DNA from: Blumeriella jaapii
Lineage: Eukaryota > Ascomycota > Leotiomycetes > Helotiales > Drepanopezizaceae
Direction: 5' to 3'
Assembly: GCA_009599575.1 (NCBI GenBank)
Contig: VWND01000028.1
Location: forward strand, 310,001 to 374,000
DNA: 64,000 nucleotides
In this document: one piece after another, positions 24,300 to 36,960 of the stretch
Layout: each line of letters begins with the position of its first letter
Position numbering within the stretch: the first letter of the stretch is position 1
Made by a program: the position numbers and the translations under genes
Notes under the pieces: generated by a model
The model's database searches: none
The model's input: only the letters and a program-made list of their open reading frames with translations
What the model was told of the DNA's origin: nothing

Positions 24300-25874
24300 T
24301 AACGTTTTTTTTCATATCAATTGATTTGGCGAATAAAACAAAAGCACTTTGCTTTTTTATAATTCGCTGGCTTGATTGTATAGCTATAATATTTGCAAAT
24401 GCGATACTTATATTAAAAATATATATATTTGTTTTTTATTTATACATTTAAACTTTATTTATATTTGGAATAAAGGATTTCTTTTTGATTAATACGCCTT
24501 TTGAAATATTTTCTTTTTTATTAATAAAAATCGTTTTTGTATTTTTTCTGTTTTCTAAACAATCGTTTTATTTCGTGCTTTTTATTTTTAAGCGAATAAT
24601 ATTTAATCAGTTCTGATTTTTAATTTTGTTAAAAAGGCTTATTTCTGCTTCCGTTGGTCCGAAGCAAATCGCTCCGTATTTGTTAATATAGCAAACATTA
24701 TTATTCACACAGAAATTAAATACTTTGCATTTAAGCGAATATAAGATTTTTCGTAATAAATTTTTTTGTTATTACAGAATTTACATTTAGGGCTACGGGG
24801 TTTTTTTTAATAATTACTTTTACCATTTTAGTAGCCGCGATTCTGGTTTCCGCGTTGATTTTCTTTTTTCTTTTAATAATCGTTATTATAATTAGTATTT
24901 CGCTAATTCTGATTGTTAACACGAGAAAATTGCTATTAAACAGCTATTACTTTTACGATAGCTTGGCGAAATTGATCGCTTCGCGTATTTTAAAAAAAGT
25001 AGTTATTGTAAAAGTTATTTTAATCGTTTTTATTATCCGAATTGATATAAAAAAGTTTTTTCTGCTATTATATAAAGCTTTCGATTTTGCTTTAAAGCTT
25101 TTGAATTTTAATATCGGTAAATTTTAATACGAGAGTTTCGATATTTTTGTCAAGCTTTTCCAAGCTAATAAGTTTTGCAGAACGATTAAATAATATAGTA
25201 ATTGATTGTTTTTTAGCGATTTCGGTAACTTTTAATAGCTGGGCATGTTTTTATACTAAAGCTTCCACGTCTTTTTTATAAATAAGGAAAGGAGATTTTT
25301 TTTAATTTATAGCTTCGATAATACGTTCGCTTTGATTTTGTTTAAAAACAAACTTTACAAATTTGGAATACTGGTCGAAGGTTTCAGAATTTTATTTATT
25401 AATTTTAAAGTATTTAATAATTTTGTTGCGAATGCTAGTTGGAAAGCTAAATAAAAACAATTTTTCCTGTTTAACCTCGCTTAAGACTTTTTTGTTAACG
25501 AAAACGTTAAAAACTCTCGTATAAATACGATAATAAGCTTTGAGTTTTTTGGCTTAGCGAATTATTATAACAAACTGTTTAAAAAAAGCGATAGTATCGC
25601 GAATTTGTTAGCGATCGTAGTTTCGGAATTCCGATTTCAAGGTTTTAACTAATTTACGCCAGTTTCGAGCCCTAATAGCTTTTTATTTATTTATCGATTT
25701 AATAATATTTTTAATAATTAAGTCGCAGTAGCGAGGGAGTTTATCGAATATCTTAGTTTTAAAAATTCCGAAATCCTTACAGGTTTTTTTATATTTTTCG
25801 ATAAAATCGGTAATATTAGCGCTATTAAATAAAAGTGCATTAAAGGAGCCAAAAAGGGGCATGCGGCCTCGCAT
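24300..25874 (-). pseudogene. Gypsy-B Gag relic
   Basis: The frame from 25874 (minus) begins MRGRMPLFGSFNALLF and continues with an ITDFIEKYKKTCKDFGI-like stretch, a pattern I associate with Gag of fungal gypsy elements. Toward 24720-24640 comes a Cys-containing stretch and then YGAICFGPTEAEIS. The stretch 25875-26645 between this start and the 5' LTR reads as leader with no convincing coding. Stops are frequent. Confidence 0.65.
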
Positions 25875-26645
25875 AAGAAAACGAAAAGCGTCGTTGTTTA
25901 TAATATTAGTAAAAGTGTTGGTAGGGTTTGAATTAAATAAATAAGTGTTTTCTAGAGTTGCAAATTGAAAGTTTTTAGCGTAAAAGAAATCGTTTTTAAT
26001 AAAAAAGCTATTAAAAAAATTTTTGTATTTTTTAAAAAAATTAAATAAAATAAAATTGCGTTCAAATATTTAAATAGCGTATTAAAGAATTTGTTTTTTA
26101 GTAAATTAATTGGATTAATATAATATTGCTATATAATCCACGGTTTTAATATTCCGTAGCTTAGGCTAATGCACGTACAGCTATTTTTTTACTATTTTTA
26201 ATAAAAAGCCGCAAATTGTAATTGCTATAATTATAAAACGTAAAATCAAGAAGTTGAGTTTTCGCCAGGCGTTTGATTAAAAGAAATCTAATTCAGAAAG
26301 GCCGAGCGCAGCGGTCGAAGCGTATAAATCAATATTCGATTTGTTATTTTTAAATAAAAAAGCGATTTTCGAGCTTTAAATTTCGCACGGTTTAAAATTG
26401 CTTAACCGTAATTTTAAACGTTTTTGAAATATATTGCATTTTTGTAATTTAATAATTGTGCGCAAAATAAAAAAAGCTATTAAAGGTTTTTCATATAATG
26501 CAGCTGCGAACAACACCATATAAAAGGTCTTTTAAGCCGTAGTAGCGAAATATCGAAATCGATTTTAATTGTAAATTTAAGAAATGCATCGGCGAATATA
26601 TAAAAACGAAACACCGAAGTTTGAATTTCTGCGTAGATTACTAAA

Positions 26646-26912
26646 TGTAAAAGTAGATAAGAAAACCAAATTGATACGGCCATATATCGGTAAGTAGGAT
26701 AATCTAAAGAATTTCTAGAAAAAATTGAAAAAAGGAAAAGAAATATAAATAAAAGTATGAATTGAACTGCGTGCCTATGGTACTATTTAAAAGAATACTT
26801 TGCTCTTATACCTGTTGAAAATAGTCAGTAGCAGAAGGTCTCGAAGGGATCCATGCCTCAATCATAGCTAAAACTACCAACTCCCATCAATACAAGATAT
26901 CACCGTTTTACA
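26646..26912 (-). repeat. Gypsy-B 5' LTR
   Basis: 267 bp, ends TTTTACA, followed by TSD ATAA at 26913-26916. The outer (right) half keeps GC (GGATCCATGCCTC), the inner half is AT-shifted relative to the 8256-8522 partner. Confidence 0.9.
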
Positions 26913-26916
26913 ATAA

Positions 26917-27447
26917 TAACGAAAAGCTATACAAAATAATAGGCTAGCATCGAATAACCACGAATCTTAAAGCTCCCTTTTTAATAATAAACGGCATTAT
27001 AATTAAAAACACCAAAAACAAAGCTAACGTTTTGAAAAACAAAATACTTGGCCGCTTTTTAGCTACCGACGATTTCGACCAAAATCCTTTCATCGAATAA
27101 GCTAAATCGGGCCATTTTTTTTAAGCAGACTTCGTATCGCCCGAAAAAATAGAACGATATTGTATTAAAATTATTAACATTTCTCCGGGCATTAACCGAA
27201 TCACGGTAAAACTTTTAAAAGCTTACTAAAAAAAAGCCAAAACCGTTATATATAATTTATTTAACCGCTGCCTCGCAACGAACCATTTTCCGATCTTTTA
27301 AAAGTTGGCCGAAATGGTTATAATAATTAAAACCGGCAAACGAAACAAATCTTTTCCACGCTCGTAGCGCCCGATCGCTTTTTTTTTTTTGCATATTCAA
27401 AAACTTCGAAAAAATTATCGCTAGCAAAATCGCGTAAACAGCGCTTA
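26917..27447 (+). pseudogene. LINE ORF2 part 2: linker to reverse transcriptase start
   Basis: Continues the endonuclease part after Gypsy-B. It reads PFLIINGIIIKN, then LGRFLATDDFDQNPF, and near 27300-27440 the RT start phrases AEMVIIIKTGKRN and FKNFEKIIASKIA (families: KPGK...YRPIAL...KxxEKIIA). It is interrupted at 27447 by Gypsy-A copy 2. Confidence 0.8.
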
Positions 27448-27860
27448 TGTAAGGATTGAAAGGCAGGGAAATACTAGTTCAGACAATAGAGCTTAGATAA
27501 GGTTGGATTGATAGTCAGACTGATTTCTACTTTTTACATTTCTAGTAAAAGGCGTGTATAAGTACAAAAGGAGGGGTGGAGCTTTCGAAAAAAGTATTTT
27601 CCAGGAAACCAGGCGAGTTCCATTTAGTATGCTTTTCCAGCCCCTATCCCGACCTTTTTTCATTTTTTTTAATATAATTTTAATAACTGGTTCCTTAGCA
27701 ATTATTTTTATAAAATGTTTTATTTAAATATTATTTCCAGTTTTTATAATATTATCCGGCCTTTACGGCTTATTCGCAGAAAGTATTATTCGAGAATTGA
27801 TAAAAAGCAGAGGGTTTTGGCGAATTATTTGATTTATATACGTAATGTTGGTTCCTGATA
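27448..27860 (-). repeat. Gypsy-A copy 2, 3' LTR
   Basis: 413 bp starting TGTAAGGATTG. The outer half is close to the unmutated form, the inner half is AT-shifted. It ends CCTGATA where the intact form is CCTGACA. Confidence 0.95.
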
Positions 27861-28149
27861 TTACTTTTTTTTTAGGCCTTTGGTTTTCAAAAGCGATTGA
27901 TTTTTTTGTACGTATGCTTTCGTATATAGCGTGCGTTACGCTTTCGAAATAACGTGCGGTTTTTTTCGCTTTCGGTCGTGAATTGTAATTGTTTCGTTCG
28001 CTTTTGGTTATGAATTATGGTTGTTTTGCTGTTTTGTTTTTTTTGTTTTCGGTAGCGCTTGCATTTTCGTTTGAAAAAGCTTTTTTTTTTAAAATGGCCG
28101 TTATTTTTTTGCTTAATTTTTTTTTTTTTTTTTTTATTTTTATTTTTTC

Positions 28150-28950
28150 GTTAGCTTTTTTTTATTTTAATTAATTGCTTTTTCGCCGCGTTCGCCGCGA
28201 ATTTTTAAAATGCCTTTGATTTCTATTTGCCTTCGGTGCGTTCGCCTGATCTTACGCGAAAGCATTATAACGGACTTTTTGCTTTTTTGCGTTTTCGAGC
28301 TTTTTAGCGTAAAATGCAATCGCTGCAAAGCTTCGCATATTTAATACTTTTTTGTAAATCTTTTAAACTTTTATTCGGATTCGCTTTTAATTAGCTATAA
28401 GTTTCTGCCGCACGCGCTATCGAAGCGCAAATACTTTTCGCGAATTTTAACGATTTTATAAATCGTTTCGATGCTGTTATAATTGCTGCCGCTTTTTTTT
28501 TTTTTATTGCCGAAATCAAAGCTTTTGCTAAAACTTTTGTCGATTTTATTATTTACGACGCTTATATAAATCGTTTAAAAAAAAGTGACGCTTCGGCTTT
28601 TATAATAGTCGGAAGTCGTGCGAATCGCGCCGCGGTTCGGGCTGCCGCCGCTGCTGCTGCGCCCGTTTCTGCCGGTTTAGCGACTGCTGCTATTTTGGAA
28701 GCTTTGGCTGCGCCGGCTTTTTTTTTTAACGACGCTAATATAAAACGTATTTTCCGACGTTTCGAAAACGTCGCTCGGATCCATTTTAATTAGTTGAATT
28801 AAATTTTGGATTTTTACGAAAATATCGTAGTTGTAATTTAAAATTCGATTACGGCTATTATAAAAGTTTTAATTAGAATGAATCGAATACTTTGCGAATT
28901 CGTATAATATTAATTTTTTTTTTAGCCTGCCGCTGCTTTTGAATTTGAAA
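28150..28950 (+). pseudogene. antisense Ala-rich ORF in the 3' region of Gypsy-A copy 2
   Basis: The counterpart of the frame at 10750-11500. It reads openly through 28440-28790 with FVDFIIYDAYINRLKKSDAS, an Ala run, and FRRFENVARI. Differences from copy 1 are transitions, several of them conservative. It is antisense to the element's pol. The protein is not recognised. Confidence 0.5.
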
Positions 28951-29259
28951 AAAATGGCGATAACGATAGGAAAAAAAATAACGATAAAAATAAATTAGTT
29001 TAGCAGCGGTTTTAAGGTTTTTTAAATGTTTTTGTTTTCTTTTTTTTACTTTTACAGCGCGCATTTGTTATTGCTTCGTTGCTATTATTTATCGTATTTT
29101 TTAAGTATTTTTTTACAATTTTTTTTGCGTTCGTAAAATGGTTTTTTGGCTTTTAAAAGTTTTCGTTTGATAAATAGCCTTTTTATCGCATTAAGTAATA
29201 TCGGCTTTTTTTTGTATTTTTATAAGCTTGTATTAATTTGATTTTGTATTTTTCGGATT

Positions 29260-32200
29260 TTTGAAGTTTTATTATATTATTTTTCGGCTCGGTATCGTTC
29301 CGACCCTGCCAAGGTTTTAATAAAAAAACGTGGAAGGTATTATAAATACGATATTAAAAAGAAAGCTCGAGTTGGTAAGCTTGGCCGTGCTCGTATATAA
29401 TTCGTTTGATTTTGAAAAATTTTAAATATTTATTTAAAAGCTTTCGAAAAGGTCGCAGCTGTCGGAGGTTTTTGGTCGATAATAGTATTTTGTCGTTTAT
29501 TTGAAATTTAGTTTTTTTGTGTTTAGCGTCGTAAAATTTTTTATAATTCGCGTTGGCTTTTTTTAGCTTTTTATTAAATACTTTTTTTTTTTTTTTGTAA
29601 TATTTTAATTCGTTTTTCCGCTAACGGTATTTTTTTTTTTACGACGTCGCTTTCGATGTTACTGCTAAGTTTTGGGTGAAAGCCGTATAATATGCGAAAA
29701 AGAATAAAACCCGTAAAGGCGTATATCGAGTTATTATACGTAAATTCGGCTAAAATAAGCTTCGTAGCCCAATCGTTTTGTCGATAATCGCAATACGTGC
29801 GAAAATAGAATTTTAAAATTTGATTTTGACGTTCCGTTTGGCCATCGGTTTAAAAATGGAAAGCGGTGTTTAATCGACGTCGTATTTGTAAATGAAATAT
29901 TATTAAAAACTAGAATTTACTAATGAAAATTGATTTTTTATTTATAATAATTTTTTTAAAGCAGCCAAAATTTTTGTAAACGTGTTGTATAAATATTTCA
30001 GCCAAATCTGAGGCTGAAATTGTTTTTTGTATCGGTATATATTTCGACAATTTCGTATATCGGTTTATTATAACGAATATCGAATCGTAAATACGATTTC
30101 GTTTTTTGCTAAAGGGTAGATTCGTAATAAAGTTTATAGTTATTTTTTTTTAAGATTTCGTAGGGGTCGAAAAGGGGGCTAATTCGCTATAGGGTCGGTG
30201 CTTTTTAGGCTTGCTTTTTTGACATTTTTTATACGTATTAACGTAACGCTTTACGTCGTTTTATAAACCAGGCCAGAAATACTTTTTTTCGACCAGTTCT
30301 AGCATTCGCCGAAAGTTTTAGTGGCCGGCGGTCGGATCGTCGTAATTAATTTTTAATATTTCGCTTTTAATAACGCTTTTATTCGGAATATACGCACGTT
30401 TTTTGTAACGTAGTAATCTATTTTGGCTTATACGCTAGTGTTTTTCGGATCCGGCTCGATTGCTTTGCGCCGATTCGTACGTTTTTTGTAATATAAAAAA
30501 ATCAAATTTTTGCAATTTAAGGATAGTTTTATAAATCGGTTTTGCTAGTTCGTTATTAGCCGTTTCGGATTGTAATAATACAGCGGCTACGCTCCGTGGT
30601 ATATATTGTTTGCAATTAGTAATATTAGCAAAGGATAATCCGGCGAAAAAGCCTTTTATTTGGCTTTTTTCCGTTTGCTTTTTACTTTTTAATTCCGTTA
30701 ATAAAAGTTTCGAATACTTATCGGCGCGAAATAGTTTATGCTCCGATTTTAGGCGTGTTTTTATTGCGAAAAATATTTTAAAATTTCTTAAATAAGCTAA
30801 TTTTAGCTTACGATGCAGCGTAAGCAGCTGTTCGTTATTTTTTTTTAAATCTTTTTTTAAATTTGGCCGGCGGAAAAGACTATTCGCCGGGTTAAAAACT
30901 TTTGTTTTATATTCGATTGCAAAATCGTATTTAATTAGTTCGTCGGCCTATTTCGCTTGGCGTCCGTTTAAACGTTTTTTCGTAAAAAAGTATTTTAAAT
31001 TGTAGTAATTTGTACGCATAATAATAACGTTAAAAATGCTACGTAAATATTAATTCTATTATTTGAAAGCGTGAATTATAGCTATTAGCTCAGCGTCGTA
31101 GACTTTGTATTTTTGTTTTATAAGAAAAAGCTTTTTCGAATAATACGCGATAGGATGCTAACGTGCCTTCGTATTCTCGCCGAATAATTAAAATAATATT
31201 CCGCTTATAGCGAACTTCGAAGCGTTTGTTTCGATTTGAATTTTTAATCGAAGATCGAAATAGCGTAGAATCGGTGCTTGGCAAAACTTTTTTTTTAAAA
31301 GTAAAAAAGCGAGCTTCGCTTCGAATAAAAAACGAAAAAGGCCCGACATTTTTCTTCGTTATATCCTTTTCAAAAGATTTATAATAAATCGGCAAAGCTT
31401 AGCGTAGTTTTTAATAAAACGTTTGTAAAAATTGATGAAACCTAAAAATATTTAAATATTTCGCCACGTAGTAGAAAAAAACTATTTCCGAATATTATTT
31501 ACTTTTTTTGGGTCTATTTTAATTCCCGTAGAAATAACGACGAAGCTTAGGAATTTAACCGTATTCGTATCGAAAGTATATTTTTTCAGATTTTCGTAAA
31601 ATTTGTTAGTACGAAGTTTTTCGAAAACTTTTTTTACCGCGTTTATATAATCGTCGGAGTTTTCGAAAAATATTAAAATATCGTCGAAGTAAATTATATA
31701 CGTAATATTTATTAAACCGATTAAAACTTAATTAATATATGCTTGGAAGGTTGCTGGTGCGTTCGAAAGGCCGAAAGGTAATACGCAGTATTCGAAATAT
31801 CCGTAACGAATGCGAAACGCAGTTTTTTATTTATTTCCCTTTTTTATTCGAAGGCGGTGGTACGCCCAAATGAGGTTTAGTTTGGTGAATATTTTAGCTT
31901 TTTTTAAACGATCCAAAGTTTCGCTAATAAAGGATAGAAGAGTTCGATTTTTAACCGTAATTGCGTTTAAACTTTTATAATCGACGTATAATCGTAAACT
32001 TTCGTTTTTTTTCGGTATAAATATTACCGGTGCGTCGGCAGGATTAATAAACCTTTTTATCCAGCCTTTTTTTAAGTTCGAATCGAGATATTCGCGTAAT
32101 TCGGTAAGTTTAAATTCCGACAAAAAATAAATTAATTTCTAAAAAAGATTCTTTTTTTTCGCGAGGTTTATTCGATGCTTTATAAGATAATAAGAAGCTA

Positions 32201-32760
32201 GGATAATCGCGGCGATATCGTCGAATACGTCGGCGTAATCGTCGTATTTAGAGGATAATTAATATTGTTTTTTAATAGTTTTTTTTAAAACGATACAAAA
32301 CGCTTGCTTTTTTTTGGATTTTTTTTTGAAACGTTTGATTATAACGAAATTAAGCTATAAGCGTTCGATTGGATATCGCTACGATTTAGCTCGAAAGCTT
32401 ATAGCAGGGTCGATATTTCGCAATCAAAGGAATTTTAAAATAAGTAAAACCCTTGGGATATTTATATCGTAAGCTACGAAATCGCTTTGTATTTTTTTAA
32501 TTGTTTTATAATTATCAATAGCGCGAATAAGTTGCGTATGCGTGCCGTAAATGATTACTTTTTTTTTTTTAATCGTAAATAAGTTAATACGTTTTTAAGT
32601 TGGTTTTTATTTATATTTAATTAATAACTTTTAGATTACGCAGTTTTTTTTCGCGCCGCAGTCGATAAAAGCTCGTTTCGTACGAATTTCGCTTTTAGCT
32701 TTTTTAATTTCGACTGAAATTATTATTTTCTGCTTTTTTTTTTCGCTCGATTTTGTTGGC
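29260..32760 (-). pseudogene. Gypsy-A copy 2 Pol relic (PR, RT, RNase H, IN)
   Basis: The best-preserved RT stretch of the family is the open frame 32123-31827: ADAPVIFIPKKNESLRLYVD, then KSLNAITVKN and [13 protein letters not shown] (families: PxxFVxKKDGxLRxCVDYRxLN and DLxxAYHxIRI). The active-site Asp before L is Asn (KLN), fitting RIP. The YFDD equivalent lies near 31696-31685. An RNase H-like open block runs 31395-31090. The integrase Cys finger again has Tyr in place of its first Cys (near 30230). It is inactive. Confidence 0.9.
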
Positions 32761-32774
32761 AGCGACGAAATTAA

Positions 32775-34300
32775 AATCGAGCGGAAGCTTTTCCCGAATT
32801 TTTAGATTTGTTAGCTTTAGGATAGTTTAGAATTATATATTTTTTTTTGTTGCATTTATAGCATTCGATTTTTGAATAATTAGCCATACGGTGCCTTTTT
32901 TTTTGGCAGCGATTGCATTTCGAAAAGTAAAAGAAGTCGTTAAGAATTCTAGGATTTTAAAGGATTTTGTTAAGGTTATCGTTTTTTCGCTTTCGTTTTT
33001 CTTTTTGTAACGTATTTTCGAATCGAAAACGGTATATATCTGTTTTAGCTTTTAAACTTTGATCGTAAGTATAAGTCTTTTTTTTTTTTTTTTTTTTTTT
33101 TGCGTTCGTTTCGTCGTTTATTATTTTTCGTTTCGTCGCTGATGATTTTATTAGCATTTTCGATACGACGAGCGATTAATATTAATTTTTCGTACGAGCT
33201 TGTAGCTGCAGTATTATTTCGTTTAATAATTTTTTTTCGAAAAGTAAATCGGAGTTTTGCGAAAAGTATTTTTTTTTTAATTGCATCGTTTGTTATTTGC
33301 AATTGTTATTCGAAGTTATTTAAATAAGCAACGAAATCGTTAATTAATTTATGCTTTTTTTGCTTCGCTTTATCGTATAAATTCGAAATCGCGATTTTTC
33401 GATTTTTCGCATTTATTAAAAAGTTTAATATTTATTTTTTAAAATCGTTTCATATGGTTCGAATGTTCGTAGAACGTCGTTTATATCCGGTTTATTTTCT
33501 TTTTATTTTATCGTCGAAAGTTAAAATACAGGCGTTAATTTTCTTTTGATTAATATAAAATATTACCTTTTTATTTTGGCGGAAACTTCGTTTTGCACGC
33601 CGAATAAAAAATTAAGCTTTTTTAATATTTTTCTTTCGATATATTAAAAAGTTTTTTATTTTTAATGCTTTTCGGCTCGAATTCGCTGTGTTTTTACAAA
33701 AGATATAATATGCTTAAAAAAGATGCTAGGTCGTTTTTAATAAGTATTATTATCGTAATACTTCGAAAATATTTTATAATAATCGCCGGCTTAGGTTATT
33801 TTCTGTCTTTTTTCAATTGGGGCGGTGTTAGAAAGTATAAAAATTTTTTTTTCGATATTTTCGAAAGCGTTAAGTTTTCGTTGAAATTGTTTAACTTTTT
33901 TTCGAAGTTCGTTTCGGCGTTTTAAAGTTTCTTCGAGTTTTTTAATTGTTTCGTAAATTTTTTTCTTAATTTTTTTTTGTTTTATTTTAGCTCGTATTTT
34001 TTTTATTTTTTTACGTTTATTATTTTCTTTTTGTTCGACGCGGGTTCGTTTATTAGCTAAATAAATCAGAGTTTCGGTGAAGGGTTTTTTCGAATCGCTT
34101 TAAGCGTAGTCTTTTTTAATAATTTTTTTGATAAAAGAAGTTAGAGAATCGTCGCGCTTTGGTGGTGGAGTATTTTCGACCTTTGGTGAAGCTGGTAACG
34201 TTAGGAGAAACGATAGTACGGAGTTTTTTTAAACAGCCGAAAGTGCTGAGTCTTTTTAAATAGCTGGAAATGCTTGTTTTCTGCGAATGCGAAAAGTTAT
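32775..34300 (-). pseudogene. Gypsy-A copy 2 Gag relic, start codon lost
   Basis: Aligns with 15361-16886. The position of the Gag ATG in copy 1 is ATA here (34300-34298), a G-to-A change. The knuckle CNRCQKKRHRMAN has lost its last Cys to Tyr. Lys-rich linker near 33080-33110 includes a poly-T/poly-A slip region. Confidence 0.75.
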
Positions 34301-34392
34301 AATATCGATAATAACGATATAAGTGTAATAATATAATAGGAAATTGTTTTAGTAATATCGAACTGCCGTTCCGGTAAATAAAAAAATCAAAA

Positions 34393-34805
34393 TGTAAAAA
34401 TTAAAAGGCAGGGAAATATTAGTTTAGATAATAGAGCTTAGATAAAGTTGGGTTGATAGTCAAACTGATTTTTATCTTTTATATTTTTAATAAAAGGCGT
34501 GTATAAGTATAAAAGGAGGGATGGAGCCTTCGAAAAAAGTATTTCCCAGGAAACCAGACGAGCTTCATTTAATATGCTTTTCCAGCTTTTATTCCGACCT
34601 TTTTTCATCTTTTTTAATATAACCCTAATAACTGGTTCCTTAGCAATTATTTTCATAAAGTGTTTTACTTAAATATCATTTCCAGCCTTTACAGTACTAT
34701 CCGGCCCCTACGGCCTATCCGCAGAGAATATTATTCGAGGGTTGGTAGGAGGCAGAGGGTCTTGGCGGATCACCTGACTTATACACGTGATGTTGGTTCC
34801 TGACA
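34393..34805 (-). repeat. Gypsy-A copy 2, 5' LTR
   Basis: 413 bp. The outer end keeps GC (CCGGCCCCTACGGCC near 34701, CACGTGATGTTGG near the end), the inner end is AT-shifted. Followed by TSD GCTTA. Confidence 0.95.
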
Positions 34806-34810
34806 GCTTA

Positions 34811-36960
34811 CGACCGGCCTGCTTAATTTATAATATAAAAGCGCTTTTCCGAAACGCTTTGCTTTCGACCTGACAGCGTATTTTACGGCCGATATCGAAA
34901 TTACGTTCGCCGCAAAAAAATATATCACGATTGTTATTTTAAACGTGCAAAGCGCGTTCGACGCCGTTTTAACCCGACGCCTGCTTAAAAAAATAATCGA
35001 GCAAAAATAGCTTTTTTTACTTTTTTTATTAATTAAATCGTTTTTTACGAAACGACGAATGCAAATACGATTCGAAAAAAAAACCACCGATTTTAATTAT
35101 ATCTATTGCGGCACTTCTTAAAAATCGCTATTTTTCCCGGTTTTGTATATGCTATACTTAGCAAAATTGCTTAATCAAAACCTTACTTTTCGTTTTGAAT
35201 ACGCAAACGATATATTAATTTACCGCATTTTATATAGCCTAAACGATAATATCGAGTTATTTGCGAAAAACGTTCGCGATATTTTCGAATAAAAAAACGA
35301 ATATAAAATCGCTTTCGCGCCGGAAAAAATCGAAATAATATATATTACTACGCAAAATAATAACTACGCTTTTCCGATTATAATCGACGATAAAATTACG
35401 ATTTTTTATATTATTACGGCGAAAAAAAGCGAATAATCCGCGTTGCGCTAGCTAAAGGTTTGGTTCGATCGAAAACTTATTTTTAAACGATACGTTAAAA
35501 AACGCGTAAACAAAGCACGATAAGCGGCGCAATATATCAAAAGCCTCGGCCGAATTAATAATAGCCTTTCGGCTAGCGCGCTGCGAAAAGCAATAATTAT
35601 TTGTATTTTTTTTTCGATATTATTTAAAACCGAAATTTAATACGCAAGCCGTACGAAATCTAAACGCCGAACCGGACGAAACAGCTAAATTAGCATCCGT
35701 TTCGGCGGTTATATCGATTTAATATAAAAAACTATTATTTTGGCCGTACGAAAAATACTTTTTGTATAACGTATTATTTTTTTTATTATAATAATACGGA
35801 ACGCAGGCTTTTTTTCCGCAAGCGCGGTTTTAGAAAAAAGCCAAAGCACGCTTTGCGATAAAATTGCAAACCGTAAACGAAGCGTATTTTTTTGATTTAA
35901 CGCATTTTTATCTTAATGATTTCTCGAAGTAAATACGCGGGCATATATATGGCCGCTAAAACGAAAATCCAGCGCTTCGGCGATATTTTTCCATAAATCC
36001 TACGACTTAAATTAATTTTTTTTCGCACTTTTCGCCCGGCAGCCGCACCGATCTTATTATAAGCGTTAAAAAAAAAAAAGCCGCGGAAGATTTTAAAAAA
36101 TAATAAGCAAAACTACTTTTCGAAAACGTTACGATTTTTTCGAACGGCTGCGAAAAGTATAAAAACGGCGCCTATTTCGTAAATTACGAATATATTATAT
36201 ATCAAAACCGCAGGCAAATAGCGTTTAAATACGGCTCGATAAACGACCACTTTTACGTTTTCGACGCAAAAGCGATAAAAGCATAAAAAAGCTTGCAAAA
36301 AGCTGCGAATATACCAGCCGAAATACGCACGTAAAAGCTATAAATATATATCGATAATATTTTAATAATTTAAAAAATACGCGGAATACTTTTTTTCTTT
36401 TTTTAATAAGCTTTTCTGGCCTGCTAAAAAATAATAAAAACATACGACGTAAAAATCAAATAGGCTTCGAGCTATACGAGCATCGAAAGCAATAAGGCCG
36501 CCGACAAACTAGCAAATGCGAATGCAAAAAAAACCTTTTAAAATAAAAGCTTTGCGTCCGAACCGATTATAAATAAAATACGCTCCGATTTTAAAAAAAT
36601 GCGAAATTCGCACCGAAACCTTTAATAAAAAACAGTCAGTAAAAAGCTTTTACGAAATTATAAGCGGTAAAACCCGGTTTACGCAATTAAACTTTTGCCG
36701 AAGCTCGATATGCCGAAACGACTGTTTTATTATTATCTAGCGACCAAAATCATTTATAAAAACTACGAATAATACTACGTCAAATATAATTTATACCGAC
36801 GCTGAATTGCGTTGCAAATGCAAAAAGCTTAAAATTCTACTGTATTTAATACTATACCGCCGCGCGATCAAACGTTTTTTTAATTAGCCCAAAAAAACCC
36901 GACCAAACGCTTTTTTTCCCGAACCGAACGAAAAACCGTAATATTTCTTAAAAATTTGCT
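34811..36960 (+). pseudogene. LINE ORF2 part 3: reverse transcriptase, RNase H, C-terminal Cys region
   Basis: RT phrases: TIVILNVQSAFDAVLTRRLL near 34930-34990 (family D-V-x-x-A-F-D; first Asp is Asn), then CGTS-stop-KSLFFPVLYMLY near 35105-35155 (family C-G-x-P-Q-G-S-P-x-x-P-x-L). The catalytic box reads YAND at 35200-35211 instead of YADD. RNase H phrases follow near 36110-36390 (TIFSNGCEKYKNGAYFV, VFDAKAIKA, IYIDNILII). A Cys/His-like C-terminal region is near 36700-36850. Catalytic Asp-to-Asn and Gln-to-stop changes fit RIP. Confidence 0.9.

Larger units (their letters stand above)
8256..26912 (-). mobile_element. Gypsy-B: Ty3/gypsy LTR retrotransposon with an extra 3' ORF, RIP-degraded
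   Basis: Two 267-bp LTRs (8256-8522 and 26646-26912) start TGTAAAAGTAG and end ..TTTACA or its RIP-changed form ..TTTATA. The flanking 4-bp duplication is ATAA (8252-8255 and 26913-26916). Coding is on the minus strand: Gag, protease, reverse transcriptase, integrase, then a long extra ORF before the 3' LTR. Without the Gypsy-A copy nested at 10034-17392 the element is about 11.3 kb, long for a fungal gypsy. Pol motifs are clear although nearly every frame carries RIP-type stops. Confidence 0.9.
27448..34805 (-). mobile_element. Gypsy-A copy 2: Ty3/gypsy LTR retrotransposon, RIP-degraded
   Basis: 7358 bp, 413-bp LTRs (27448-27860 and 34393-34805) and 5-bp TSD GCTTA at 27443-27447 and 34806-34810. 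It lies within the LINE reverse transcriptase; removal with one TSD restores frame (TALTTGLLN-type join). Coordinates equal copy 1 plus 17414 almost throughout. Same minus-strand gene order and same antisense Ala-rich frame. Confidence 0.95.

Noticed and set aside
24731..25127. Hydrophobic open frames in the AT-rich block as small membrane proteins
   Set aside because: They lie over the Gypsy-B Gag and reflect RIP-shifted composition (Ile/Phe/Leu/Lys enrichment).
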